A DNA stretch of 64,000 nucleotides from Adiantum capillus-veneris (GCA_014529385.2 CM043946.1:35802558-35866557); one strand, 5' to 3'; shown: positions 21,699-32,897, counted from the first letter of the stretch. Notes: generated by a model from the sequence alone, not told the origin. Program-made: numbers and translations.

Positions 21699-21778
<80 letters not shown>

Positions 21779-21938
21779 GTAGGCTTGCAGTGTTCATATC
21801 ATCGTGGGTTTTGTATCCTAGCCGCTCAAAGCTAGGTGGTGCCCCCTGTTCGCTTTACCGTGGCAGGCTCGAGGCGCGCCATTCGGCCCCCGGCGTTTTA
21901 GAGGCCGTCGGGGTTCGGGGTCCGCTTTGCGTCCGTCA
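21489..21938 (+). repeat. Right part of the split LTR-like fragment
   Basis: It contains a (CT)n tract at 21702-21773, then a GTGTAGG...CTAGGTGGTGCCCC...AGAGGCCG...CCGTCA sequence similar to the last 120 bp of the solo LTR ending at 45237. This supports an LTR end at 21938. The left half lies at 2034-2353. Confidence 0.5.
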
Positions 21939-21943
21939 CTGGG

Positions 21944-23093
21944 TCACAGGCAACTGGCTCATAAACTGTGACAGGAGCCGTATAGGGTAATGTGGTAGAA
22001 CCAGGTTTATGCATGATTAATTGTCCTCTGAGTGGTTGAGTCTGCAGCTGTTGTAACCGGTCCTTCTTGGTTAAAGTCAAAGCCAATTCACAGTAAGGGA
22101 TGGAAACTTTACCAATTGGACTAGAAGGTGCTGGTCCTTTTTCCTTATCAATTTGAACCACCGGCTGCTTAGCACTGGTCCTGGCTGGCTGGTTTTTTCC
22201 TGCACTGGTGGTCACTGATCTTTGACTTGCTTGCTGGCTGGTTCCACCGGTGGTCTGGACTGGAGGTTGGTCTATCTAGCTAGCTGAAGCTTGGTCTACT
22301 GGAGATTTTTTAGTAGACACAGTTTTGACTCGACTTTTGAGATGCTTTAGGAAAGCATTGCTCTTGGCTAATGTAGTCTTCTGCTTCTTAGAACTACCAG
22401 CTTCCTCTTGCGTGGCCTTCCTCTTTTGTCAATTGAGAGCTAACTAGTTATCTGGGGCTTCATCATCTGATGATAAATCCACATTGTTAGTTGCTGGGAA
22501 GGGGTTCTGGCTCCAAGCCATCCTTACCTGGTCATGAGCTTCCGGAGAAGTTGCCCAGTAAAGGAACTGCCAAATATACGAGGCTTTGAAAACAGTCTGG
22601 ACTTCAGTTTATAAGTCTGTTGAAGCACATTATGTGACAAAATCTGACATAGATTAATCGAAATTGTGGCATCTAATCTCTTTGCCAGTAGCATAGCAAA
22701 CCATTTTTCTGACACATAAGTCGGGTTGTTTTTGAGACTCACAGCTTCAGTCACAAAGCAATAAGCAGTGGGAATGTCCGGACCCGCTAATGGAACCCCT
22801 TGCGCACTGGCTTTGTGTTTCTTCTTGGCAGCATCATCTTCTTTCAGAGCTGCACTAATCTGTTCTGTTGGTGCCATAGATGGCTTTGGCTCATTTGGCA
22901 TCTTGAATGCAAAAGCAATATTTTCCGGAGTTACTGGCACTTTCCTACCATATACCATAGCACTTCCTTCATCAACATTGAAGGAATCAAGAACATGTCT
23001 AATGATAGCTGTGTCAAATTCAATTCTTGTGGCTAGCACAACCACATGCAAATCCCATAGTCGGAGTAATGCCTCGGCCTGCTTAGTAAACAC
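21944..23093 (-). pseudogene. 3' ORF of the minus-strand gypsy relic
   Basis: On the minus strand, 23093-22524 encodes a helical domain with R-I-E-F-D-T-A-I-I-R-H-V-L, G-R-K-V-P-V-T-P-E-N-I-A-F-A-F-K-M-P and W-F-A-M-L-L-A-K-R. A further open piece at 22215-21944 is Lys/Pro/Ser-rich. The V-x-V-T-P-E-x-I-A pattern resembles V-Q-I-T-P-Q-L-I-A in the 3' ORF of the giant element, and both lie downstream of integrase. This suggests a shared 3' gene type. Stops separate the pieces, so this copy is broken. The role of this protein is not known. Confidence 0.5.
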
Positions 23094-23719
23094 AGACCGT
23101 TGTATCTTACTGTGAGGAGTAAGTGGAAGAGAGGCTTTTGCAGCAGCAATAAGTGCTTAGGTTTCCTCTATAGTTTCCTGCATCTTTTTTGACATTTTCT
23201 TCCTACCCATACACCATGAAGACGATGATACAGTAGTAGAAGAATAAGAGGACTTACTTGAATCTTCAAACCCGTATCCTGGTGTGGCTAATAAAGATAG
23301 ACAACAATCAACAATTTCTTTAGATGAAGAAGCTTGTGGTTGCAGTGACGAAACTTCAGAGCTCGGTGATGGCGAATGGATAACAGTAGACAGATGTCAC
23401 GCAGGAGATTTACGAGGAAAAATGCCTACTCGTCTTCCTGTTATACGCATTCGCACCATAAAAACTCCACTGCTTATCGTTCCTAGAGTTCTGTGCACAG
23501 CTAATGACGTGGCATACATGCATTGGCTAATACTCTCCATGTTCTTTGAGATGATTATCATAGATAGTGCGATTGACCCTTTTCCCCATAATAAATGATA
23601 CTAGTTATGACACTTAACTGATTCTGGTACTGACGTGGTTTTGTCGTACTGAGACTTTTCTGACCTTTTGATTGGCTCTGGAACTGGTTGTACATGAAAA
23701 AGGATTAAAATAGCCGATT

Positions 23720-24652
23720 CTAGAATTTCTTGGTATTGAGTTCCCAAACTACCATTACCCTTATCCCTGGGAGTCTCTCTGTCTTTTGAATAATAGAGCT
23801 TGATTTTGGCCCCATTATATACCCTAGTAGAAGTAATCCAGATAAGTTTTTCAGTCTTACTGTGCCATTAGAAAACACCCAATCCACCTCATATGGACCT
23901 GCCCATGCTATTTTTAAGTTTGGTTTCTTAGGAACTAGTTTAGATTGATAGAGCAGAACCAAAGCTCCTTTCTGGAATTCCCTGATTTTGATTCTTCTGT
24001 CGTGCCAGTGTTTCCTTCTTAAGATTGTGATTAAAATCCATTCCATATTCTATTGCCATTCTGAGAGTGGGAATAAAAAATTCCATAGGCACGACAACTT
24101 CAGTGTCGTACTCGTACACCATTCTAAATGGTGTTAGTCCAGTGGTGAACTTATAGGCTGTCCTATATGCCCAGAGAGCAGTTTGGAGTTTCAGATCCCA
24201 CTGGTGTGGTTCCTTTTGCACAATTTTGGTGAGAATGGTCTTCACAGTTTTGTTATTGCTCTCTGCTTGCCCATTGCATCTGGGATAATATGGAGTTGAT
24301 TTTTGATGCTTTACTGAGAGCATTTCCATTAGAATGTCCATAGTATCATTTATGAAGTGTGTTCCCTGATCAGATACAATCTCCACAGGACATCCATAAC
24401 GGCATATAATATTTCAAATAAGAATACAGCAGTGGACTTTGCTGTGTTGTCTGGAAGAGTCTTAGCTTCCACCCATTTGGTGACATAACAGGTGGCCATC
24501 AATATATACCTATTCTTCCTTGGCGTAATTTTCTTGAATGGACCCATGAAATCCAGACCCCTTTTCATAAACACTCCCAGTGGCTGGACTGGAGTTACAG
24601 GAGTCATATCTGCTGTTGTGTTTTCCTTTATTTCTTGATCATCTGGAAGCAA
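23720..24652 (-). pseudogene. Gypsy integrase core and C-terminal domain, broken
   Basis: Three overlapping frames together give an integrase without its HHCC domain. 24652-24350 holds G-L-D-F-M-G-P-F and A-T-C-Y-V-T-K-W-V-E-A, where the first catalytic region reads A-T-C-Y rather than A-T-D-Y in this copy. 24386-23940 holds V-S-D-Q-G-T-H-F, S-T-P-Y-Y-P and N-G-Q-A-E-S-N-N-K. 24046-23720 holds the basic C-terminal domain. At least two frameshifts and the Asp-to-Cys change show it is inactive. The protein would have joined element DNA to the host genome. Confidence 0.8.
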
Positions 24653-24733
24653 CCAATGAGGCCCACCACCCTTTTGTTTGGTTGATTCCTCAGCGTAATC
24701 CCAAGATGGTCCTCTGGACTCTGAATTGCTATT

Positions 24734-25324
24734 CTAACTCCCAGTAACTTCTTCAGAAATTGCTGACATACTTGAATCCGCTGGTTCTTCAGACCTTCCA
24801 GTTAACTGAGCTGGTCGTTCCCTAGAATTCAGTTCAGTGAACTGATCTAGAAACTGCTTCTTTTGCTTTTCAGCCTTATCTGTGTCCAATAATACCACAT
24901 TGAGATCTATTTCAGCTAACGGAAAAATATTCATTGCCGCCAACATCCTCTCAATTTTCTTCTCCTTATACTTTTGGCAAAGCTCTTTTGGTCGTAGTTC
25001 CTTCCTCCAGCTCCTAGTGTTGTTCGTCTGAATCTGAATTTTGCTATCGGCACCTTGTATAGTCAGAGTCTGATTGGCATATTCATGAATAGCTTTTGCG
25101 GTTCGCAACCATGGGCGTCCCAATAGCATCCCATATGCGCCTTGTACATCCAATACTAGGAAACCGGTCTTGAACTTTTCCTTGCCTACTCTTATCTGCA
25201 TACCCTCTAGTATCCCAGTTGCCTGCACAACTCGATGTCTGCCATTCGCACTTTGAAAGGTGTTGGTTTTAGGTTTGTAAGACCCATTCTTTGCTAAAGA
25301 TGTGCCCCCAAGATATTTACTCAT
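24734..25324 (-). pseudogene. Retropepsin C-terminal half with charged tail
   Basis: The frame contains G-A-Y-G-M-L-L-G-R-P-W-L, the second half of a retropepsin, followed by a conserved-looking H-E-Y-A-N-Q-T-L-T-I strand and a Lys/Glu-rich tail. The catalytic D-[ST]-G half is not visible in this frame; a start-like Met at 25324 follows a disrupted stretch. It should cleave the gag-pol precursor. Downstream, where RT is expected, the sequence runs straight into integrase. Confidence 0.65.
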
Positions 25325-25600
25325 GCTCCCCCATCCAGGGCTCCCACTGTTTCCTAACCTTATGATCCATCTGGATCACCGGCACTTCATCATCTCAAAC
25401 ATCAGCTAAGTCAATTGGTCTGGCCTCCACTTCAGCCTTCCTTCGCTGTCTAATGAACTTCGCTGCTTCATGTAAAGTTTTTCGAATATCTTCCAGTTCT
25501 ACTGTGAGTTTCTGAATTCTGTCACAAATTTTGACATGTACTTCCTCTCTTGGTCGGAGTTATTGTCCGAACTTGAAGAATCAGTAGTATCTGCACAATG

Positions 25601-26452
25601 TCATTCCTCTGCTTTGGTACCTATAGCGCTGCCTTCAGTGTTTCCGATTGCCACTATGTCCGATTTATCATTCCCTAGTCCTTGAACTGCAACCAACATG
25701 GTCTCAGGAATCCCAGACCCCGACTGATTTGGTTGTGTTGAAGACTGGGTTGGTATCTTCTGAATGACCCGGGCATTAGAACTTTCTGGCTGCTCTGGCA
25801 ACCTTTTGGCTAAATCTGCCGTGATTTTAGCCGCCAGTTCTCTCTGCTCTTGCCATTCATCAACCACCTTTTCTTTACCCTTTGCCTTCCATAGCTCTCT
25901 CTGTTGAGCCCATTTGCTACTTTCAAGACTTATTGGTTTTTCCGGCTCCTCTGGAATTTCCTCAATGACCACCCCTTTGCTGCACATTACTGCTCGTACA
26001 GGAACTGGCTTTGGGGCCTTTGCCTCAATAGCCACATTATTAGGTGTTTCTGGACATTGAGCCGCAAAATGCCCATACTTACCACAAGTGTAACAATTCA
26101 GACTTCTGTTTTGGAAATTACCACGCCTCCAACCTCTGCCAGTACCTGCCTGGTACCCGCCTCGCCCAATACCAGTACCACTCATACCTGGTTTCTCCTC
26201 TTGGGGTATACTGGTTGTTTCCACTCTGACTGGTTCAACATTGGTGAATGCTACGACAGACAAATCTTTGCCCTTTTTGAAATGATGGATACGAATGCCA
26301 CAATTATTCCATAAATGACCATATGCTTTGTAGTAGATACATTGTGGACATTCCTTGGAAACATGATCTTTAGATTTACCTTTTGAACACCAAGTTTCCA
26401 TTCTTCTAACTGATTGTCTGGTCTGGCTAATTTTAGCAATCTGCTGGGCCAT
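25601..26452 (-). pseudogene. gag nucleocapsid region with zinc knuckles
   Basis: This frame holds a degenerate first Cys-rich stretch (C-S-K-G-K-S-K-D-H-V-S-K-E-C and C-I-Y-Y-K-A-Y-G-H-L-W-N-N-C) and a clean canonical knuckle, C-Y-T-C-G-K-Y-G-H-F-A-A-Q-C, of spacing CX2CX4HX4C. Gly/Arg-rich and Glu/Lys-rich regions flank the knuckle. The role is RNA packaging. The canonical spacing differs from the giant element's knuckles, so the two elements belong to different sublineages. Confidence 0.8.
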
Positions 26453-26570
26453 TTCATTAATCTTCCTAGACCAAGACCCCTTCTTGGTTTTGTCCTTGCT
26501 TTTTTTTTGCCAGCTGCTTTCAGAACTACTGGAGGTCTTACTGGAATTAGAATTCTCAGTAGAAGAACTA

Positions 26571-26815
26571 CTAGTACAAACCTCCTCTTCTTGTGACTCC
26601 TCTCTTTCTTTGCCTAATGTTCGCGCTACACCAAATCATTGAATTTCTTTGTTGGTGCAGGAAATTCCCGTTGCCTAAAAGCTTGAGTAATTTATTGTAT
26701 GATCTCAGTCGGCAAGCTGGGTAATGGTAGTACCATTTCCTTGCTGCATCCTTTAATGTATGAGGAAAGTATTCGCCCCAGTCATCTTCATCAATCAATA
26801 TGATACTATATAGTA
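26571..26815 (-). pseudogene. gag capsid fragment cut by an insertion
   Basis: The minus-strand frame contains W-G-E-Y-F-P-H-T-L-K-D-A-A-R-K-W-Y-Y, the capsid-domain signature of plant gypsy gag. At about 26815 the sequence switches to a GGTAC-rich repeat, so the N-terminal part of gag is missing. This marks one edge of the next unit. Confidence 0.7.
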
Positions 26816-26905
26816 CCCAATTTGGTACTTTGGTACTGTATAGTATCAACTTTGGTACAATACAGTATCAAATTCTGTATAGTACAATATCAAATTTTGT
26901 ACTTC
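26810..26905. repeat. GGTAC/GTACC motif cluster, left
   Basis: Several TTTGGTAC and GTA(C/T)C motifs alternate with TATAGTA stretches. The same motif family recurs through the next 5 kb. Confidence 0.7.
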
Positions 26906-27005
26906 TTGTGTCATAGTGGTGCTCTGTTTTTTATATAATGTTTGCATTGTATATTTGCCACCACTCATTTGGACGTTGGTATTGTAGTAAGATCTTGGTG
27001 GCAAG

Positions 27006-27835
27006 ATGAGACACAACCAAACACCACTTGCGGATGATCTGGCTGCTAAACCTAACCGGCTGATTGTGCTTGACCTTAATGGGGTCTTATTGACAAGCTA
27101 CACAGAGCTACCAGAATGCCTTTGAGTTTTGGCGGATGAGCACCAACCACGGATCGTCCATCCCAATAGCTCGCTGGTTTGTTGTGTAAGGCCAGATGCT
27201 GACAAGTTCATACAAAATCTTAAGAAGGAAGCCAAGAAAATTGTGTGGTCCTGCTATAGAAGGCAAGAAATGATGAATATGTTGAACGCTTGCTTCCCCC
27301 AGCATGTGAGGCAGAAGTATTTTGCAGATAACAATGCCTTGAGTGCTTTAGATGTTGAGCTACTCAATCTTCTAATCGCCTTTATGGCATGGCAGATATA
27401 CTATCACAAGAAGACTGTGGGACCTAGCGGCAGAGTATGGAGGAGGTGCCGCACGTGCCCGACATTGTGGCCAACAAGCCTGTTTTTTTGAAGAATCTAC
27501 GGACAGTGTGGGAAAGACACCCCAAATTTGATGCTAGCAACATAATATTGGTGGATGATTGCAGATACAAGTCACTGAAAAACTACTATGAGAATTGTCT
27601 TGCCATTAGATCATATGAACCTCTGGTGGTTGAAAAAGATTACCCTTTTTACCTGATGGACCGTATTTTTCCCTGGTTGCAAGGATGGATACACGATCGG
27701 TACCCAGCAACATACACTCGCAAAAACCCAATTTTTGACACACAAGATGATGTCTCTCCGTACGTTGCTGATTCCTTCATACAGATGGAGGGGTACTCTT
27801 ACAGATTAGATCCCCCTGACCTAGGAGATTCCTAA
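27006..27835 (+). pseudogene. FCP1/NIF-like HAD phosphatase, broken
   Basis: The plus strand carries two frames that make up one HAD-superfamily domain of the FCP1 (NLI-interacting factor) type. The first, from ATG 27006, has L-I-V-L-D-L-N-G-V-L-L, the nucleophile motif with Asn in the usual second-Asp position, as in many plant FCP1-like proteins, then V-R-P-D-A-D-K-F and I-V-W-S-C. It is cut by TGA 27123-27125. The second frame (27437-27835) has K-P-V-F-L-K-N-L-R-T-V-W and the acidic N-I-I-L-V-D-D-C motif. A frame change or intron lies near 27430. FCP1-like enzymes remove phosphate from protein Ser/Thr. Its position between GGTAC repeats suggests cargo of a mobile unit. Confidence 0.7.
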
Positions 27836-28916
27836 AGTGTTGTACTTGGTGAACTTGTATATTATGTCACATAAAATGTAATGGAGATTCGTGAACTTTG
27901 GTACTTGAACCAAATTTGTATCGTGTCATGCACATATATAATGGAAACCCACTTTTTTTGTACACTGTCTTGGAGCTTGAACTGTACTGTCTCTTTTTTG
28001 GTGTTGTCTAGTAGTTTCTAGTCTAAAAGCATCTTTTTAAGATCCTTGACATTGGTGTTAATACAATGGTATCAGTAAGTACCAGTACTGTGTGTATCTG
28101 GGTGTTACACAGTACTTGATTTGGTACTCAGAGTACCAACTTTTGGTACTTCCAAAGTACCAAATTATCTGTTTGGTACTTGAACTGTACTGTCTTTTTT
28201 TTTGAGTGTTGTCTAGTAGTTTCTAGTCTAAAAGCAACTTTTTTAAGATCCCTGACATTGGTCTTAATACGATGGTATCAGTAAGTACCAGTACTGTGCT
28301 GGGTGTTACACAATACCTACTTTGGTACTGGTACTCACAGTACCAAATATTTGCTCTCTATTATTGGTACTGTTAAGATTGTGTTACAGTACCCAGTTTG
28401 GTAGTCTGTAGTACCAACATTGTATGCCAAGGTTTCTTCATCATTAATAAAGATATTCCTTTTAGTATATCATTTTCTCTCTCATACATTTCAGTTATAT
28501 ACTTGTCATTCTCACATATGTCACAAAGATCCCTTCACTCCCCTATTTTTTACATGGTATCAGAGTGAAGGGGAAGTTTTTAGAGAGTAAAGGGTAATTG
28601 GAGACCTTGTTGTGCATACTTGTATTTGGTAGCCTAGGGTTGCAGCTTGGATCCATGGTCTTGTGATTATGCAAAGTTGGCTAAAGTACCAAATTTTGGT
28701 ACTTCTTGTCATTATTTTGGTACTGATTAGCACCCTTTTGGTACTGGTTAGTATTATTTTAGTTCATGTTAGGGGCAAGTCTTAAGAGACAATCAGTAAT
28801 TGGAGACCCTGCTGTGCATACTTGTATTTTGGAAGTGAAGGATAGAAAGAACAATAGTAAACCATGAGGACAAAAATATATATTCTAACCAAGAGGAAAA
28901 TCATAGATTTGCCCAC
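27836..28916. repeat. Intergenic GGTAC-rich spacer
   Basis: No gene is seen. Two blocks, 27985-28160 and 28195-28340, are similar to each other (TTGGTACTTGAACTGTACTGTCT, GTCTAGTAGTTTCTAGTC, GACATTGGT), a duplication of about 200 bp. TTTGGTAC motifs are frequent to 28760. Confidence 0.6.
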
Positions 28917-30895
28917 TTAGGGGTTTTGGCATTGTGTAACTTCAAGTATCATGGATGCACAATCATCACTATCATCATCATCATATGGCATGCTATTGTA
29001 TATGTTCTCATATACTTCAACAGATAACTTGAATTGATTAGGGACTCCAACAATAGGCTCCATCGGGAAACGTATGGCCCTTACAAGATGTGAGTAGATC
29101 ATGACTATAGGTGTGATCCAGTAAGCTATATGTATCAACTTTTCCTTCGACTTGGCCATACTAGAAACCTTCAACAACCTTCCTGCCTCTAACAATCTTG
29201 TTATGCCACATATCCTTTTGTGATCTCACCGTCTGGTACAACTCCTTCGTGCATTTGATAAGGTAGAAGTCCTCTTTAGTGTCGGCTGCTTTGCCTGCAA
29301 AGTTATCCCCAATGGACAACATTTCACATAACATTTCAGGGATTCCTTCATACAACGGCAAGTTAGAAACTTGGCTCATCGGCACAAAATGTGAATATCT
29401 GTCATCCTCCTCATCATCTTCTTCATCATACCTTCTTGTATTTATAGACTCTGGTAGTGGTTTGATGGAAACATATTTCCATTCTTCTATGTGTAGTCTA
29501 TTTTTGCATCTTCTCCATAGCCCACTCATACATGGATCATAGAAGCATGAAAGGGTTCAAAGCACACAACACACGGGTTGTCCTTTGAATACCCATCAAC
29601 ACAATGAAATGAGCGGGAGCCCACAATGTGTCCACAGTCCCATGGGTGATCACGTTGCACATCATCCACGCCAATAAGCCAGAAGACTCTCTATGTAGTA
29701 CACCTATGAGACTGATCTCTTGGCTGAAATGTTGCGTTCAAAAAGTTCACCACATCATCCGCACACTTCATAGGCCAGCCATCTGGTTTCAATTCCTCAT
29801 GTGTCAAGGTTCTCTTGATGACTGCCCCTGCCCCATCATGATCTCCTCTTCCATGCTCGGATGCTGAGAAGTTATGCATCATGTGCAAGCCTGTCTTCTG
29901 ATAATACCTGGCCACAAAATAGTAAGGTCTACGAGCTTTGATTGTGAAGCCGCACCATCTGACCACACCCAATGGTGCTGCAAACAATGTCCTTGCTGTT
30001 TCAGTCACCTGTCATGAAGCAAGAGACAAGGTTGTACAAACAATGTATCATGCTGCTTGTCATCGGATATGTAAAAGTGCAGCGTCTTTTGAACACCACC
30101 TACTGCATTTCTTACATAAGGGATGTGCACAAGTATTGTGACTTGGGTAGACCACCAATGCATTGACTGAATCTCATTTTGAATTGTAAAAGAATAATTA
30201 TCTAGAAAGTCAATAATTGATACAACGACATTGCTAGGAAACTTGAGCAAACAATCCTTGAATTGTTGGGCTTGCCAAGGAAAGCCAAAGTTGTGCTTGA
30301 TGAAGCCTGTGAGGTGGGCTGAAAACAGGCTAAGAAAAGCAGCACTTTCATCCGTTGCACAATCAAGTCCGTTCTCTTCTTCTCAGTCCCACCTGCATCA
30401 AGTTGTCCCGTTCCAACATCCATGAAGACCTTCACAGACACCTCCCTGCTATCCTCTGCTATCTCATCTAGACAAAATGTCAACTTCCATACACCATATT
30501 GGGAGCAGTCCCCCATCAAGCATTTCTTGGCATGGTATTCACTATCTCTTGGCCTTGGGCACATGATGGATTCCCACATACTACTGATGTGCTGACATAC
30601 TAATTGGTTTGCAAAACACTCTCCTATATCATCACTTCTACAGCACACGGAGCAATTGCAAAGGTGACCTTTCCCATGATGCCCAAACTTGTTTTGCCGC
30701 ATCTAATTAAAAGCCTCTTTTAAATAGAGTATCTGCACATGGGATACACAGCAACAGGTATACCACTCTTTCAACTTCCAAACGAAGTACGGCTTTAATG
30801 CCTCAAAGCATCTAAGAGACACGACCACTGTAGGGCGAGTCCTCTTGAATCTTTGGTATAGCTCTACTTGTGGAACCAATACAATAAGAGTTAGA
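28917..30895 (-). pseudogene. DDE-like transposon protein, C-terminal two-thirds
   Basis: Read on the minus strand, the pieces follow one another in different frames. 30895-30703 gives L-Y-Q-R-F-K-R-T-R-P and a C-x-C/H-rich end, then an in-frame TAG; 30702-30202 is Cys-rich (C-N-C-S-V-C-C, C-L-M-G-D-C); 30250-30005 has F-T-I-Q-N-E-I-Q-S-M-H-W and Y-I-S-D-D-K-Q-H-D-T-L-F-V-Q; 30008-29691 has F-S-A-S-E-H-G-R-G-D-H-D-G-A-G-A-V-I-K-R. A frame near 29965 also reads H-H-W-V-W-S-D-G. 29529-28917 holds a C-terminal domain with F-Y-L-I-K-C-T. I recognise these motifs from uncharacterised, transposon-like eukaryotic proteins with conserved acidic residues, but cannot name the superfamily. Multiple frameshifts mark it as decayed. 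Confidence 0.55.
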
Positions 30896-30934
30896 AAATT
30901 CCAACTTCATGCAAATGGTAAAATGCCACTAATG

Positions 30935-31480
30935 TGCAGTAGTACCAAAATTGGTTGTATACAGTACCAAACAATGTATTGTAGAACCAAAATTGATTTT
31001 AAACATTACCAAAGATAGTAATGTACCAAAATTGGATGTACACACTACCAAAGCTTGTACTGTAGTACCAAAATAGGTTGTAAACAGTACCAAAGATAGT
31101 ACTGTAGAATCAAAATTGGATGTAAAGAGTACCAAAGATTGTACTGTAGAACCAAAATTGGTTGTAAACAGTACCAAAGATAGTAATGTACCAAAATTGG
31201 ATGTACACACTACCAAAGATTGTACTGTTGAATCAAAATTGGATGTAAAAAGTACCAAAGATTGTACTCAGAACCGAAGTTGAATGTAAATAGTACCAAA
31301 GAGAGTATTGTAGAACCAAAATTGGATGTAAACAATACCAATTTTAGTAATGTAGAACCAAAATTGGATGTAAATAGTACCAAATATTGTACTGTAGAAC
31401 CAAAATTGGTTGTAAATAGTACCAAAGATAGTACTATAGAACCCAAATTGGTTGTAAGTAGTACCAAAAATTGTACTATC
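30935..31480. repeat. 42-bp tandem array, about 13 units
   Basis: Diverged units of the form AGTACCAAAGATTGTACTG plus TAGAACCAAAATTGGATGTAAAC repeat head to tail. Because 42 is a multiple of three, frames on both strands stay open as 14-residue repeats; these are not genes. The array lies where an intron between the N-terminal and C-terminal parts of the minus-strand gene would be. Confidence 0.85.
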
Positions 31481-31559
31481 TGTCTGCTTTTGACTCATTT
31501 TAGAATTGTTTGCAGAAGAGTACCCATATGGAAACTTTGCAAATGCTTTGGTGATAAAC

Positions 31560-32035
31560 AAGAATGTTTTGGTACTATACATGGAATAGTTTTGGTACTG
31601 CACAAAGACTTTGGTACTACACAAGTAGGCTTTGGTAAAATAGAGTGAGGCTTTGGTACTAAAGATTGAGGCTTTGGTGCCTGTAAGGATGGAAAAGGTA
31701 CTATACAGAGGCTCTGGTACTGTACAGATAAGCTTTGGAATCACTAGTATGTAGCAGACTACCAAATTTGGTAATGCACAGGGGCTTTGGTTCTTTACAG
31801 GATAGCTTTGGAACTACATAGGAGTGCACTGGTACTGTATATTATCTTTGTAAGGTACTATATACCACCACTACCATATAGCAGACTACCAAATTTGGTA
31901 CTACACAAGGGCTTTGGTTCTATAAAGGATAGCTCTGGAACCACCCAGGAATGCACTGGTTCTGTATACAACCTTTGTAAGGTACTGTATACCACCACTT
32001 CCATATAGCATACCACCAAATTTGGTACTGTCTTG
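31560..32035. repeat. Dispersed TTTGGTAC/GTACC motifs with a local duplication
   Basis: TTTGGTACT motifs occur every 15-40 bp. 31745-31890 and 31880-32020 are similar (CAGACTACCAAATTTGGTA, AGGATAGCTTTGGAACTAC, CACTGGTACTGTATA), giving a tandem duplication of about 130 bp. Confidence 0.7.
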
Positions 32036-32047
32036 ACCAAATCAGCC

Positions 32048-32671
32048 TTAAGAATCACCAAATAAATTACAATTGCTAAGATTTGTTGGTACCTGAGAGT
32101 CATCGAGTAGATGCACAGGATGTTTGACAACACTTTTCCTTCCAATTCTCTTCTTACATATGTCCTTCTTGTTTGGTGAAAATCTGGTTTCTGATGTCCA
32201 AAAGGCATACACCAAATCTCTTGTTTCATTAGTGATAATGGTTCCTTGTGGCAATTGTCTCTCACAAGCACTCAATGGCAACACTTCATCCTCATCTTTA
32301 TTCTCCAGCCTTGAAGTTGCAGCAGCTATATTCCTTCAATGGACACCCAGGACACTAGAAATTTTGGATTGGTTTACTGAGGCTACACTTGTACTATTGT
32401 TCAATATCATTGTCAGAGAGGTTCTCTTAACAAAAGCTCACTTGCTGAGTGCGGGACCTTAATTTGAGCCAAAGTGTTGTGCACACCCGATAGAACGGTG
32501 TCTTCGACATTGTTGAAATTTGATTTTTGCAGCTCAAAAAATGTCTGGTGGTCCAATAGTTGTGAAATATTTCCTTTTTCTCATTCCTTGATAGCCCGAG
32601 TGCTTGCTTGCGTCAACATCGTGCCACCGCTACACAAATGTTCTTCCTTGACCTGGCTTTTGGTAATTTAG
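32048..32671 (-). pseudogene. N-terminal part of the DDE-like transposon protein
   Basis: The minus-strand frame 32284-32048 gives G-T-I-I-T-N-E-T-R-D-L-V-Y-A-F-W and S-P-N-K-K-D-I-C-K-K-R-I-G, then H-P-V-H-L-L-D-D-S-Q. Directly after the S-Q codons the sequence is CTCAG/GTACCA, a good plant splice-donor match, and the GGTAC array follows. An upstream open stretch to 32671 may extend the N-terminus. I infer it belongs with 28917-30895 as one gene with a large repeat-filled intron; the acceptor was not fixed. Confidence 0.4.
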
Positions 32672-32897
32672 GTGCAAAAGAAGGATGTCGTTCTTTCCTT
32701 CTCTGTTCGCGTTTCTTTGCAGCCCAATAACACGAAGAAAAGCTTGATTAGTGACACATGTCTCAATGGAACTGACAATGGGATGGTTTTGTATCTATTC
32801 ATCCATGCGTGATTCCTCCTCATCTAGCTCGTCAAAAGAGAGTAGCTGTGAGTCACCCGAGCGGTAAATTCTTGTAGTATTGTCCATTGGCAAAGAG

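Larger units (their letters stand above)
21944..26815 (-). mobile_element. Minus-strand Ty3/gypsy relic lacking RT and RNase H
   Basis: Read on the minus strand the order is gag fragment, zinc knuckles, protease, integrase and a 3' ORF. Nothing of RT, RNase H or the HHCC domain lies between protease (ends 24734) and the integrase core (starts about 24600). Stops and frame changes occur throughout. The 5' side is lost at about 26815, where a GGTAC-repeat unit begins inside gag. No LTR of this element was identified. Confidence 0.75.
26800..32700. mobile_element. GGTAC-repeat unit with transposase-like and phosphatase-like genes
   Basis: The unit is bounded on the left by its insertion into gypsy gag; the right edge is uncertain, somewhere between 32460 and 32900. 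Short palindromic motifs built from GTACCAAA/TTTGGTAC occur at 26810-26905, 28065-28440, 28680-28760, 30935-31480 and 31560-32035. It contains an FCP1-like phosphatase pseudogene on the plus strand and a degenerate transposon protein on the minus strand, tail to tail. I read it as a DNA transposon, but no terminal inverted repeats or target duplication could be shown. Confidence 0.5.

Noticed and set aside
30929-31648. Repetitive proteins of 14-residue units on both strands
   Set aside because: The 42-bp tandem repeat keeps any frame open; frames on both strands are equally long.
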